A stretch of 64,000 nucleotides of DNA from a virus. A program made the position numbers and the translations under genes. This document shows positions 14,475-22,657 of this stretch, one piece after another (positions within the stretch are counted from its first letter, which is position 1; each line of letters starts with the position of its first letter). The notes under the pieces were generated by a model, which saw only the letters and a program-made list of their open reading frames with translations, was not told where the DNA came from and ran no database searches. The stretch lies in the IMG/VR virus record IMGVR_UViG_3300020438_000030, positions 1 through 64,000 of that record; one strand, 5' to 3'.

Positions 14475-15106
14475 ATCAAATCACACCAACCAATCTCAAA
14501 GCTCTTAATGTCTTTGAATTGTATGATCACTATCATGCTTTAGAAGGCGACCTTGAAAGAACAAAAGATTCTAAAAACAAAGAGTTAATGTTAGCTGAAT
14601 TAGAAACTTGTTCTCGTTTGCGTTCAGAAAAAATTGATGCAATTTATTATTACATGGAAAAAAATACAGGAGCTGTTAAACGAGGGAAAGAAATAAAAGC
14701 AGAGATAGATAAGTCAATTAAGCATCACAATGCAAAATTAAATAGTGATCGTGCATTGTTAATGGAACTACATCACAGAGGATGTGCTGATAAGAAAAAT
14801 AAAATCAAAGGAAAAGATATTGAATTTACTATCTCTCAAATTGCAGACAAATTAATTGTCTCTTCTACGGTTGAAGAGTGGTCCGATGACGAGCGTGCAA
14901 AATACGCTATGGTAAAGAAGACCCGTATTGTTACCCAGTACACAAGCCTAGACGAAACCGTTTTACACACTGATTCAAAAGAAAAACTCGACGTAGTTGC
15001 AAATCCTGATGCCCTTTTCAACGCCCACAAAAACCAAGACGTACTTCCCAAAGGAGTCACAGTCCTTCCCAACTATGCAATCAAATCTAGATTCCTCTTG
15101 GATTAA
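14471..15106 (+). CDS. Sipho_Gp157-like protein, 211 aa
   Basis: N-terminal helical coiled coil (ELYDHYHALEGDLERTKDSK) with a continuing Glu/Lys-rich helix, then KIKGKDIEFTISQIADKLIV, matches the layout of the siphovirus Gp157 family. Members are thought to act near replication or recombination genes, but the activity is unclear. The last about 60 residues (VVANPDALFNAHKNQDVLPK) are extra. ATGA overlap with the upstream gene. Confidence 0.65.
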   Translation: MNQITPTNLKALNVFELYDHYHALEGDLERTKDSKNKELMLAELETCSRLRSEKIDAIYYYMEKNTGAVKRGKEIKAEIDKSIKHHNAKLNSDRALLMELHHRGCADKKNKIKGKDIEFTISQIADKLIVSSTVEEWSDDERAKYAMVKKTRIVTQYTSLDETVLHTDSKEKLDVVANPDALFNAHKNQDVLPKGVTVLPNYAIKSRFLLD

Positions 15107-15395
15107 ACACCATCCTAATTTACAACCAAATTTCTATAACAATCTTGACGTTCCTAAAAACATTAAAGATGCTGAGCTGCGTATGCAATGCTCACGTCAA
15201 GCTGTTGAAGATATTAATCTTCAGTTAGCTATTGTTGATCAAGAGATTGAATTAGAAAGTAATCAAGAAGTTCCTTACAATGAGAACAAACTTGATGAGT
15301 GTAAAGAACACAAGCTTAAACTAATGAAAGCAAAACGCTATCACAACAACGCAGCTAATGCTTACTGGTATTACCTGCAGCTTGCGGTAGGATAG
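15075..15395 (+). CDS. Hypothetical coiled-coil protein, 106 aa
   Basis: The ATG at 15075 lies inside the end of the Gp157-like gene (32-base overlap). The product has a long charged helix (SRQAVEDINLQLAIVDQEIE, then KLDECKEHKLKLMKAKRYHN). Function is unknown; perhaps it works with the upstream protein. Confidence 0.55.
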   Translation: MQSNLDSSWIKHHPNLQPNFYNNLDVPKNIKDAELRMQCSRQAVEDINLQLAIVDQEIELESNQEVPYNENKLDECKEHKLKLMKAKRYHNNAANAYWYYLQLAVG

Positions 15396-15401
15396 TGAAA
15401 A

Positions 15402-15686
15402 ATGAGTGCCATGAATTCAAAAAATTACGAGGAACATATTTACTATATCCTCGATCATTTTACGAAAGGTGGCACTCCTCTTCCTGCTTTAATTGGTAAC
15501 AAGCTTGAATGGCAGGTCACTACCTTAGTAGCTGGCCTGCTTGCTAATGAGCACGTCTCAACTGGGCTTGAAGCAGAACAAATTGTAGATGCTGCTATTA
15601 ACTACGTCAACATTATTCAACAACGTTTAGGACATTATCAGAACGCAAAAATTAATAGTCTTGAAGGTTTGTTAGACAAAAATTAA
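15402..15686 (+). CDS. Hypothetical protein, 94 aa
   Basis: It starts 6 bases after the previous stop. Helical soluble product (EEHIYYILDHFTKGG, QIVDAAINYVNIIQQRLGHY). No recognised family. Confidence 0.55.
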   Translation: MSAMNSKNYEEHIYYILDHFTKGGTPLPALIGNKLEWQVTTLVAGLLANEHVSTGLEAEQIVDAAINYVNIIQQRLGHYQNAKINSLEGLLDKN

Positions 15687-15718
15687 AGGTTATACTTTTA
15701 AAAGTTTCCAAGGTTCTA

Positions 15719-15916
15719 GTGACCAAGCCTCTTGCTCAAATCAAATTCTTAGTTGAACTTGAAATTGAATATGATCCATTCCAAGGACGTACGCCTAAGG
15801 AATTTGCTGAAATTGTTCATGACGATTTAATTGATTCTTTATGGGAAATGCGCAACGGTACTGTGCAAGGTTTGTTTACTGATGTAAAATCTGTTGAAGT
15901 CAATCAAAAAGAATGA
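15719..15916 (+). CDS. Hypothetical protein, 65 aa (GTG start)
   Basis: GTG start, with AAGG nearby upstream. The product is acidic (LVELEIEYDPFQGRTPKEFA, then VHDDLIDSLWEM), a small alpha/beta protein. The stop overlaps the glycosyltransferase ATG (ATGA). Confidence 0.55.
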   Translation: MTKPLAQIKFLVELEIEYDPFQGRTPKEFAEIVHDDLIDSLWEMRNGTVQGLFTDVKSVEVNQKE

Positions 15917-16644
15917 ACAGAGAACCTAGCATTTTGTTTCTCCTTCCACAATATGGAGGACACGTTACTACTTCTTTCTTTGAAGCCATGCTTACCTGGG
16001 CTCAAGAAGCAGAAGCCTATGGCGTTAAATGGAATTGGTTAATTGATGATAAAGCTACATTGTTACCTATGGCTCGTAGCCAGCTGGTTCAATTGGCAAT
16101 GGAACTAGATGACTGGACTCATATCTGTATGGTAGACAATGATATGGGTTTTACTGTTGAAGGACTTTGTCAATTAATTACTGCAGACAAAGATATTATT
16201 GGAGCATTAGCTCCAGTAAAAGCGTATCCTTTGTTTGCTAATAGTTCTACAGATGCTTGTAGTGGCGTTATAAAACATGAAGGTCCATTAGCTCAATGTA
16301 AATACATTGGCAGTGGAATGATGGTTATTAAACGTAAAACTATTGAAAAAATGCATAATCATTATGCAGATACATTAACGTTTACTTCTATCGATGGGTA
16401 TAAAGAACAGCAAACACGTTTTAAAGTGATTGATTTATTTGCTTGTGTTACTAATGGTGGACGTGAGGAAGACCCTGAACTTTATCTCAGTGAAGATTAT
16501 GCTTTCTGCCAACGTGCTAGAGACATTGGATTAGAAGTATGGTCACATACTCAAGTAAATCCATCACATACTGGAATACACACCTTTTCTTTTGAAGAAG
16601 AAGCTAAGATGTTAGAGCGTTACAGGAGCAAAAAAGTCTTATGA
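15913..16644 (+). CDS. GT-A-fold glycosyltransferase, 243 aa
   Basis: Likely transfers a sugar from a nucleotide-sugar donor. VDNDMG at 74-79 has a DxD motif for metal and donor binding. KYIGSGMMVIKRKT and the C-terminal LSEDYAFCQRARDIGLEVW, then a His in THTGI, match phage glycosyltransferases of this type. The target could be DNA, capsid or host glycan. ATGA overlaps at both ends link it to small neighbours. Confidence 0.75.
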   Translation: MNREPSILFLLPQYGGHVTTSFFEAMLTWAQEAEAYGVKWNWLIDDKATLLPMARSQLVQLAMELDDWTHICMVDNDMGFTVEGLCQLITADKDIIGALAPVKAYPLFANSSTDACSGVIKHEGPLAQCKYIGSGMMVIKRKTIEKMHNHYADTLTFTSIDGYKEQQTRFKVIDLFACVTNGGREEDPELYLSEDYAFCQRARDIGLEVWSHTQVNPSHTGIHTFSFEEEAKMLERYRSKKVL

Positions 16645-16892
16645 ACACTGACTATTTGAAAGGTTGGGATGTTCAAGAACAACAACAACGTGTTGAGTTC
16701 ATGCAACATATGTATGAATGCTCTGGTCGCACTAACGGTTTGTTTACTGGTCTATGGCAAGAGTTTTGTCTTAATGAAGCAGGACCCGCTTGTCGTCAAA
16801 TGTTTTTTGATAGACAGAAAGCAATTAAACAATTTATAGAATTAGAAGAGCAAAAAACAACACACGAATTTGTTCCTACTCTCCATGATTGA
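16641..16892 (+). CDS. Hypothetical protein, 83 aa
   Basis: ATGA overlap with the glycosyltransferase. Soluble helical product rich in Gln/Glu with two to three Cys. No family recognised; overlaps the next gene by 8 bases. Confidence 0.5.
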   Translation: MNTDYLKGWDVQEQQQRVEFMQHMYECSGRTNGLFTGLWQEFCLNEAGPACRQMFFDRQKAIKQFIELEEQKTTHEFVPTLHD

Positions 16893-17082
16893 CAATGATC
16901 TTGTAAATGAATTTGAAGACATCATCTGTGGTGCTACTGAATTATTTACAGGGCAAGAAATATATGATGCTTTAAATGAAGCAATCAACAAGCAACTTGC
17001 CTGGCATAACTCAGAACTTAAAGCTCTTCAGGAACTTCAATGGTTAATGACGGGTGCGTGTCTAGAGGATCATTCTGGTTAG
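16885..17082 (+). CDS. Hypothetical acidic protein, 65 aa
   Basis: The ATG 16885 is chosen; a TTG at 16870 is in frame. Acidic helical product (NDLVNEFEDIICGATELFTG). Last gene of the plus-strand early arm; its 3' end overlaps a convergent minus-strand gene by 65 bases, and a terminator follows at 17126. Confidence 0.5.
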   Translation: MIDNDLVNEFEDIICGATELFTGQEIYDALNEAINKQLAWHNSELKALQELQWLMTGACLEDHSG

Positions 17083-17185
17083 CCGTAATTGCTACTGCTC
17101 GTCTGTAAAACATGTTATCTGTTTGACCCACTTCTTCGAGGTGGGTTTTAATTTTTTCCCAGTTAGATTTTGTGTGCTGATCCAT
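17018..17185 (-). CDS. Conserved cyanophage-type protein, 55 aa
   Basis: It begins MDQHTKSNWEKIKTHLEEVG. The sequence NWEKIKTHLEE followed by FYRRAVAIT resembles, from memory, small conserved cyanophage proteins. The start overlaps the stop of the upstream 52-residue gene. It converges with the plus-strand block, and the plus-strand terminator at 17126 lies inside its coding region. Confidence 0.55.
   Translation of the reverse strand: MDQHTKSNWEKIKTHLEEVGQTDNMFYRRAVAITANQNDPLDTHPSLTIEVPEEL
17126..17155 (+). terminator. Rho-independent terminator of the plus-strand early arm
   Basis: ACCCACTTC pairs with GAGGTGGGT (9 bp including one G-U) around a 3-base loop, followed by TTTAATTTTTT. It sits 44 bases beyond the last plus-strand stop, inside an opposing coding sequence. 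Confidence 0.8.
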
Positions 17186-17321
17186 AGTAAGAAGCAAAAG
17201 CAAGTTTACAATGAGCTTTGTCTGCTTTACGAATAAGTTTTTGTGCTTCTTCGCGTGACAAACATTGTTCAGCTTTTACATTAAGTGCTTGTAATTTTTT
17301 ATGTTGTTTTAATGGATTCAT
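17163..17321 (-). CDS. Hypothetical basic protein, 52 aa
   Basis: A short minus-strand ORF that begins MNPLKQHKKLQALNVKAEQC and ends YYGSAHKI. Basic and helical. AGGAAA precedes the ATG. Its stop overlaps the next start and its start overlaps the upstream gene's end, giving a three-gene coupled cluster (17018-17487). Confidence 0.55.
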   Translation of the reverse strand: MNPLKQHKKLQALNVKAEQCLSREEAQKLIRKADKAHCKLAFASYYGSAHKI

Positions 17322-17487
17322 TTTCCTCGCTGTTTTTTGGTATAAAGTAATCTGTATATCCAGTATATTCGGCTACAGCTTTGTGTAATTGCCAGTACCT
17401 TTTGTACCAATCAGGTACCATCCCATAATGTGGCAACATAAAGTAGTCATCTTCATTGTTGATTAGTAATTGAATTAGTTCTTCCAT
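17299..17487 (-). CDS. Hypothetical acidic protein, 62 aa
   Basis: It begins MEELIQLLINNEDDYFMLPH, with a Trp/Tyr-rich middle (VPDWYKRYWQLHKAVAEYTG). It heads the minus-strand trio; the divergent Dps-like gene starts 45 bases away on the other strand. Function is unknown. Confidence 0.55.
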   Translation of the reverse strand: MEELIQLLINNEDDYFMLPHYGMVPDWYKRYWQLHKAVAEYTGYTDYFIPKNSEENESIKTT

Positions 17488-17531
17488 ATCTATTTTAGTA
17501 GAATAGAAACTAATAATAAACTAACTGGGCT

Positions 17532-18071
17532 ATGTATAGTGGAATCTCTTTGGAGCAGCCTAACCAAGTTCCTGAGCGGCAAGAAGAGCCAGTAACTAAC
17601 GATCCACAACCCAAGAGTAAGCGTGAACCCGTAAGTCGATTGGCCAATGAATTGATTGGTTTGGCTTGTCAAGCGACTCAATTGATGTTGCAGTCTCATT
17701 TGATTCATTTCAATTACGAAGAATCTAATTTTTTTGGTGTACATAAATTCACCAAGAAACAATATGAAAAACACCAGGAACAATTGGATCGACTCGGAGA
17801 ACTGGTGCGCTCTCTTGATTTCATGATGCCAATGTGTAGCAAGGGATTGCTTGGTGCTACTAAAAAATTTGATCATGTCGATTCGTATAGTGGTAATTCA
17901 ATGCTTCATAACTATTATAAAAACCTTGAAGAGTTTGGTATGTGCTGTAAAAAAACAGCTAAGCTAGCGTCCAAACAAGAAGCTTATGATATTGAAAATT
18001 ATTGTGGAGAATTAATTGAAGAAGCTTTTAAATCTTCTTGGATGATTAAAGCAATGCTGCGTAAAAATTAA
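17532..18071 (+). CDS. dps: Dps-like ferritin with intact ferroxidase residues, 179 aa
   Basis: Four-helix ferritin-like protein with a disordered N-terminus of about 30 residues. H59, H71, D86 and E90 have exactly the spacing (12, 15, 4) of the E. coli Dps ferroxidase ligands H51, H63, D78 and E82; E. coli D67 has no acidic counterpart. Dps oxidises and stores iron using peroxide and can shield DNA. Helices later in the sequence (YYKNLEEFGMCCKKTAKLAS, YCGELIEEAFKSSWMIKAML) complete the bundle. It lies 39 bases before hli, suggesting a joint photo-oxidative stress role in the infected cyanobacterium. Family recognised by pattern, not search. Confidence 0.7.
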   Translation: MYSGISLEQPNQVPERQEEPVTNDPQPKSKREPVSRLANELIGLACQATQLMLQSHLIHFNYEESNFFGVHKFTKKQYEKHQEQLDRLGELVRSLDFMMPMCSKGLLGATKKFDHVDSYSGNSMLHNYYKNLEEFGMCCKKTAKLASKQEAYDIENYCGELIEEAFKSSWMIKAMLRKN

Positions 18072-18110
18072 TAACAACGTTTAAAATAAAACATTAATTA
18101 AGTATTAATT

Positions 18111-18242
18111 ATGTCTTGCGAAAAGAATGAATGTAAAACACAAGAGGGTGAAGTTTTAAACGGCAGGCTCGCCATGCTAGGAATTGTTGCTGCTATTGGT
18201 GCTTATGCATTAACAGGACAAATCATTCCTGGTATTTGGTAA
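18111..18242 (+). CDS. hli: High-light-inducible protein Hli, 43 aa
   Basis: Single-helix chlorophyll-binding stress protein. The core LNGRLAMLGIVAAIGAYALT carries the ExxNGR-type chlorophyll-binding signature (E14-V-L-N-G-R) at the start of the membrane helix, and the tail GQIIPGIW fits the family. Cyanophage Hli proteins are thought to protect photosystems during infection. It is downstream of the Dps-like gene on the same strand. Its last 20 bases overlap the convergent endonuclease gene. Confidence 0.93.
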   Translation: MSCEKNECKTQEGEVLNGRLAMLGIVAAIGAYALTGQIIPGIW

Positions 18243-18483
18243 TATACTCAACCGCTTTTAATAATTGCTTTGGGTCATCATTCATATGGCCTAAAGCAAC
18301 ATTACATTTATGACATAACAACCCACGTATTTTATTTGTACTGTGACAATGATCTACGTATAAAGGTTTAATTGGTTTACTATCACAGATTTGACAACAA
18401 TACTTTTGTCTTTCTGCCATTTTGTTATAGTCTTCTTCTGTAATGCCATACCTATGTTTAAGGTTATGTTTACGGCTAGCCAC
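18223..18483 (-). CDS. HNH endonuclease, recombination endonuclease VII family, 86 aa
   Basis: RYGITEEDYNKMAERQKYCC, then CQICDSKP, YVDHCHSTNKIRGLLCHKCN and VALGHM form the zinc-bound His-Asn-His-type core of the endonuclease VII family. These resolve branched DNA in T4 but are often free-standing homing-like nucleases in phages. It is short (86 aa) and lacks the extra domains of T4 gp49. It converges with hli. Confidence 0.85.
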   Translation of the reverse strand: MASRKHNLKHRYGITEEDYNKMAERQKYCCQICDSKPIKPLYVDHCHSTNKIRGLLCHKCNVALGHMNDDPKQLLKAVEYITKYQE

Positions 18484-18511
18484 TAATACTATTTACTTTT
18501 CTAAATAATAA

Positions 18512-18540
18512 CAAAAAAGGAGACCAATTGGTCTCCTAAT
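18512..18540 (-). terminator. Rho-independent terminator for the minus-strand glycan operon
   Basis: Perfect 18-bp palindrome GGAGACCAATTGGTCTCC at 18519-18536. Read on the minus strand, it is followed by TTTTTTG. It lies 64 bases downstream of the 18604-21777 operon and before the endonuclease VII-like gene. Confidence 0.85.
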
Positions 18541-18603
18541 AATTCCCTCAACCGTCCCGTTCAAGAACACTTGTAAACAGTATGTAATGTAGGTTCGACT
18601 AAC

Positions 18604-19902
18604 CTACTTCTTGATGATAGCCCAAACAAGATCATCGTAACGTCCACGACTCGGTCGGTTATCAAAAATTTGTACGTTCTTTTGATCTTCTTTAGGTAGT
18701 TTTTTCGTTAACATTTCTAAGTAATTTATATCTTGTATGTCTTCAATGATTAAGATTCCTCCCATTTTAACCATTGGATAATAGTGCTCAATAGCAAACA
18801 GCTGTGACGGCAAAGAATGAGGACCATCATCGATAATCACATCAAAACCTTCTGCACATTCATTGCAGAATAAACTAACGCTACCTCCGTTATAAGCATC
18901 CCCTTGATAGAAATCATAACGATCAGGATCCATTTGATCCCAAATCAAATCAGGGACAATGTCTTGAATATCAGAAAGAAATAATCTAAAACATGGTAAG
19001 TATTCATGCCAAAGCAAAGAAGATCCACCATGTTGTACTCCAATCTCTAGTAATGTTCCTTGAACATCACGATATTTTTCTAATAACGTGGCATAAATCC
19101 CTGTGTAATTATGAATTGTATTTTTATCTGTCCCACCAGGGGATTCAAAACCATTGATATTTAAATTTTCTAGCAACGAAGCTAGTTCTTTATTGGGCTC
19201 TTGCCATTCATCTTGTGTTTTCATTAGTTGTTCGTTTAAATACCTAGTACTATATAAACTTCTAGCATAGGGTTGCGTGTAATGCATAGCTTTATCTGTA
19301 CGATTTAAATTACTTTCCCAAAAATTAGTTACTACTGGTTGTCCTGTACCAATCCAAAACTCACGCCAATAGCGGTTGGGATAATTTAAATAATCATCTG
19401 AAAGCTCTGCTACATAACTAGAGTTAGCCCACCAAAACCCACCTGAAAAATGAGGATGATATCCCATTGATGTTTGTTCTTGCCAGTTCACACCAACAAG
19501 ATCTGAGGGTGGTGTTGTTTCATCTGCACCAAGTGCTAAATGATTAATGCATTTTTCCCATTGATGAATACAGAAAAATTCCATTAGATGACGCCAGTCA
19601 TCTGTATATTGTGTTCGCCTTGATACACCTTTGGTATGCATGTAAAGCACTGCTGCATCAGGGTTGTCTTTACACCAGGTATGTAAAGCTTTTAATGTTT
19701 CTGTTTCCTCCTGTTTATTCTTATTCTCGCTCGCAATAGCTTTATCTGGAATAGACAATAAGTCAAGGCTGCCGTTAAACCCAATGTACAAATGATCCAG
19801 TTGTTCATACAGTTTACTTGCTAAGAGTGCGCCTAGTTGTTCAAGATACATATCTTCCCAGTTATCTCCTGGGAAGACGTGATAAAAGACTGCATATTTC
19901 AT
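18604..19902 (-). CDS. Two-domain glycosyltransferase-like / SAM methyltransferase, 432 aa
   Basis: Residues about 1-230 resemble a glycosyltransferase domain found in many surface-glycan loci (YMHTKGVSR at 88, DLVGVNW at 134, HFSGGFWWA at 151). Residues about 265-432 form a class I methyltransferase: SAM loop LLEIGVQHGGSS at 284-295, FDVIIDDGPHS at 353-363 and GGILIIEDIQ. It is last in a three-gene operon, with its ATG overlapping the upstream stop (ATGA). It probably builds and methylates a glycan; the acceptor is unknown. Confidence 0.8.
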   Translation of the reverse strand: MKYAVFYHVFPGDNWEDMYLEQLGALLASKLYEQLDHLYIGFNGSLDLLSIPDKAIASENKNKQEETETLKALHTWCKDNPDAAVLYMHTKGVSRRTQYTDDWRHLMEFFCIHQWEKCINHLALGADETTPPSDLVGVNWQEQTSMGYHPHFSGGFWWANSSYVAELSDDYLNYPNRYWREFWIGTGQPVVTNFWESNLNRTDKAMHYTQPYARSLYSTRYLNEQLMKTQDEWQEPNKELASLLENLNINGFESPGGTDKNTIHNYTGIYATLLEKYRDVQGTLLEIGVQHGGSSLLWHEYLPCFRLFLSDIQDIVPDLIWDQMDPDRYDFYQGDAYNGGSVSLFCNECAEGFDVIIDDGPHSLPSQLFAIEHYYPMVKMGGILIIEDIQDINYLEMLTKKLPKEDQKNVQIFDNRPSRGRYDDLVWAIIKK

Positions 19903-21122
19903 TGATGATCCTGTGCTTCGTCTATATAAATATCTGGCATCATCGTAATAATTTTTCCTTTGTATTGATCATGACGTAACTTTGTTGTAATATAACCAGC
20001 AAAATTGTGTGCCAAAATCACAACATTATCTGGTTCGTCATCTAACATAAATTGACGACTTTGAATTTTCATTCCTGTTCCAGGTACAAACAATCCTTGT
20101 TTACTTGGTGTGTCATCTACAACATATTGTCCTTTCTCTGAATTCATTTGAAGTGCATTGAGGTATACACAACCTTTTGCTGCTGCTCCAAAGAAAACTG
20201 TTTTACCTTCTAGCTTATTTAAAAACACTGAGTCTTCGACAATTTTTTTGTAGCATTGACTATAAAAACTCCTGTAATCGTATGTTTCTTCTTGTGCAAT
20301 AAATTTTTCTGCTGCTTCTGTATCGGCATAAAAATCTTTATTAGTAATCCATAAACGCATTGATCCTCCATGAATAGCTACTTCTTCTGCATGATAGATA
20401 TTGAGACCGTATTTAGATAATAATTTTTTAAGTGGTTTAACCATCCAATAGTAATAATGTTCGTGATAAAACTGATCAAACTGCAACGTTTGAATTGTTC
20501 GTAATGTATAAGGAAACTCTAAAATCCAAGTACCATCCAGTTTTGCTGCAATGCCTTCTACAAAACGTTCAGCATCTGGTGTGTGCTGAAAAACATTTGT
20601 TGAAGTAATAAGATCTGCTTTAGGTACCTTGGTATCTTTATTAAAATAATCGTTGACATATTTAATTCCTTTCTTTTTATTTTCTTTTTTGAAAGATTTA
20701 CTGGCATCAACGTTGTATAAATTTAAATCTTTTTTGCTTTGAGATTGAAAAGCAGCTAACAATGTACCGTCATTTCCTCCAATGTCAATGATCGTGTCGT
20801 GTCGTAGATGTTTAACTGAATGCCACATCTCTCTGCAGTGATAAATATAAGGCATATTGATACCTGAATGATACAAATAATCTTTGTATAATTCGTCACT
20901 AGGTACTTCAGTATCTAGTTTGATTAGTAAGTCATTATCAATAGTGGCGCACAGTTGATATTTTTTAGCGTTTACTGCTGCTTGTTTTGAAAGACATAGA
21001 TTATTTACTAAAGGTTGAACGCCTAAGTTCAACAGAATTTTTTCACCAACGGAGTTCTTCTCTACGTGAGGGATTGAACGTCCAGTAGTTGACAGGGAAT
21101 CCTTTATTAAACGGAGTGTCAT
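19899..21122 (-). CDS. C-methyltransferase-like protein (sugar methylation), 407 aa
   Basis: Domain order fits sugar C-methyltransferases: an N-terminal segment with LGVQPLVNN, a SAM-binding site IIDIGGNDGTLL at 111-122, and a C-terminal part with GKTVFFGAAAKGCVYLN near 305. The usual N-terminal CxxC zinc ribbon before LG.QPL is absent. The start overlaps the upstream glycosyltransferase gene by 80 bases in another frame, so the true start may be internal. It likely methylates a nucleotide-linked hexose for the glycan made by its operon partners. Confidence 0.75.
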   Translation of the reverse strand: MTLRLIKDSLSTTGRSIPHVEKNSVGEKILLNLGVQPLVNNLCLSKQAAVNAKKYQLCATIDNDLLIKLDTEVPSDELYKDYLYHSGINMPYIYHCREMWHSVKHLRHDTIIDIGGNDGTLLAAFQSQSKKDLNLYNVDASKSFKKENKKKGIKYVNDYFNKDTKVPKADLITSTNVFQHTPDAERFVEGIAAKLDGTWILEFPYTLRTIQTLQFDQFYHEHYYYWMVKPLKKLLSKYGLNIYHAEEVAIHGGSMRLWITNKDFYADTEAAEKFIAQEETYDYRSFYSQCYKKIVEDSVFLNKLEGKTVFFGAAAKGCVYLNALQMNSEKGQYVVDDTPSKQGLFVPGTGMKIQSRQFMLDDEPDNVVILAHNFAGYITTKLRHDQYKGKIITMMPDIYIDEAQDHQ

Positions 21123-21777
21123 ACTTTTCTTGGCCGGGTTTTCCGCCCCATTTCTCTACATAATACATATAATTTTGCTGAAATGTATATTGATTTTTCT
21201 TTTTAAAACGGCTGGAGCTATTTAATGTGCTGGATCTATCATGTGTATTAGCTAAAGGATAATGTATTACATCAGCATTTGCTAATAAAATTCTGCGTTT
21301 GTAGTCGTTATCTTCAAAATAACCTGGGAAAAAGTTCTCATCAAGTAATCCTACTTTCTCAATAAGACTTGATGTAAAAATAAAACCACACATATCGTCT
21401 ATGCCTTGACCAAGAAATGCACCTTCTTTAAAATTTTTATTTAATAATTTTTTATATTGGCCTTTGGTTACCCACCAATCAAAACCAGTGACAATCCAGT
21501 AGTCACAATCAGTATTGTCACGTATAATTTGATTCACTGCCCCAGGGTAGCCTGAGTTTTGGTTGTTACTGACAACGGCAATCTCTTGAATATGTTCTGG
21601 TTTGTTATCGCAAATCCAATCAATAGCTTCGTCTACTGAAGGATTGATACCCATTGAATTATCTAAAACGTAATAGCGTTTTATGGGAACATCAATCGAT
21701 TTAAAATGGCGTACTAATTTCTCACCTTGCACCATAACTGGTACAGCAATAAGATCTAAGCACTTCATGGTTTTCAA
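21043..21777 (-). CDS. GT2-like glycosyltransferase, 244 aa
   Basis: NSGYPGAVNQII near residue 74, YWIVTGFDWW near 93, GLLDENFFPGYFEDNDYKRR near 143 and the C-terminal YVEKWGGKPGQEKYDTPFN are characteristic of family 2 glycosyltransferases in phage and cyanobacterial glycan loci. DW or DND could serve as the metal-binding site. First gene of the minus-strand operon; the divergent nuclease gene starts 31 bases away. Confidence 0.8.
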   Translation of the reverse strand: MKTMKCLDLIAVPVMVQGEKLVRHFKSIDVPIKRYYVLDNSMGINPSVDEAIDWICDNKPEHIQEIAVVSNNQNSGYPGAVNQIIRDNTDCDYWIVTGFDWWVTKGQYKKLLNKNFKEGAFLGQGIDDMCGFIFTSSLIEKVGLLDENFFPGYFEDNDYKRRILLANADVIHYPLANTHDRSSTLNSSSRFKKKNQYTFQQNYMYYVEKWGGKPGQEKYDTPFNKGFPVNYWTFNPSRREELRW

Positions 21778-21808
21778 GCTACAATAAATTTAATATACAC
21801 AACTTACC

Positions 21809-22657
21809 GTGGTTGATACGGATAAATCGCCAACTGTATACGAGCTATTTAACGAAGATCCAGAATCATTTCTTGCATTAAACGCACAACCTGCACGAGT
21901 TACAATTAATGGCAAACGCCATTATCAAACCCCTTTTCAAACAGGGCCAGCTGCTTCTGTAACTACAATTATTAGTGAGACTGCTTCGGAAGCCAATAAG
22001 AAGAAGTTAGAGATGTGGGCAAAAGCGAACCCTGGTGTGAAAGAAGCTGCAGCAGAACGTGGAACTGCGATACATAGCTGTATGGAGATGTACCTGAAGC
22101 AAGAAGACGTTGACGTTCCAGAGGCGTATCAAGAATTTTGGACTGGTATGCCCGAGATTCTTGAACAATTTGAAGAAGTCCTTTGGGCAGAAACACCCTT
22201 GAGGGATGATCACCAGTTTTCTTTATCCGAAGACGGGATTGGGCGCGTGTGGGGTAGGGACGAGGAAGAGAGACCATGGGTAGGTAGCCCGGACATCATT
22301 GGGATTGCCAACGGCAAGCTGACGCTTGCTGACCTAAAGACTAGTGCCAAACCGTACTGTCGTTGGTGGCCTAAAGATTTAGAAAAGGGTTGCCCCGAGT
22401 GGCGGACCAGACTTGGTGGCTACATGAAGTTCAAGAAGTGCTGTCTTCAACTCGGCGCTTACGCTCTCGGAATTGAGCAAACACTTAATATGAAAGTACA
22501 CCAAGCCGCTATCATTGTCTCGACACCCGAAGATACGCAATTGTTTAAAATTTCTCGTCATCACTTAGATGTGTGCCAAGAAAAATGGCTAAAGGTTGTA
22601 GCAGAATACTACAACCAGATCAGCAACTGTGTTGTATATGATTTAGATACTATTTAA
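21809..22657 (+). CDS. PD-(D/E)XK nuclease (RecB/Cas4-like exonuclease), 282 aa
   Basis: GTG start. Motifs in order: AAERGTAIHSCME with H89, WVGSPDIIG with D162, LTLADLKTS with D175 and K177, and QLGAYALG with Q214 and Y218. This is the standard arrangement of RecB-type nuclease domains, used by phages for recombination or end processing. The middle (about 22.2-22.46 kb) is more GC-rich than neighbours. It converges with the next gene (4-base overlap). Confidence 0.82.
   Translation: MVDTDKSPTVYELFNEDPESFLALNAQPARVTINGKRHYQTPFQTGPAASVTTIISETASEANKKKLEMWAKANPGVKEAAAERGTAIHSCMEMYLKQEDVDVPEAYQEFWTGMPEILEQFEEVLWAETPLRDDHQFSLSEDGIGRVWGRDEEERPWVGSPDIIGIANGKLTLADLKTSAKPYCRWWPKDLEKGCPEWRTRLGGYMKFKKCCLQLGAYALGIEQTLNMKVHQAAIIVSTPEDTQLFKISRHHLDVCQEKWLKVVAEYYNQISNCVVYDLDTI

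Noticed and set aside
17490-17876. Minus-strand hydrophobic ORF
   Set aside because: Antisense to the Dps-like gene, whose frame has exact ferroxidase spacing; the hydrophobicity is a shadow effect.
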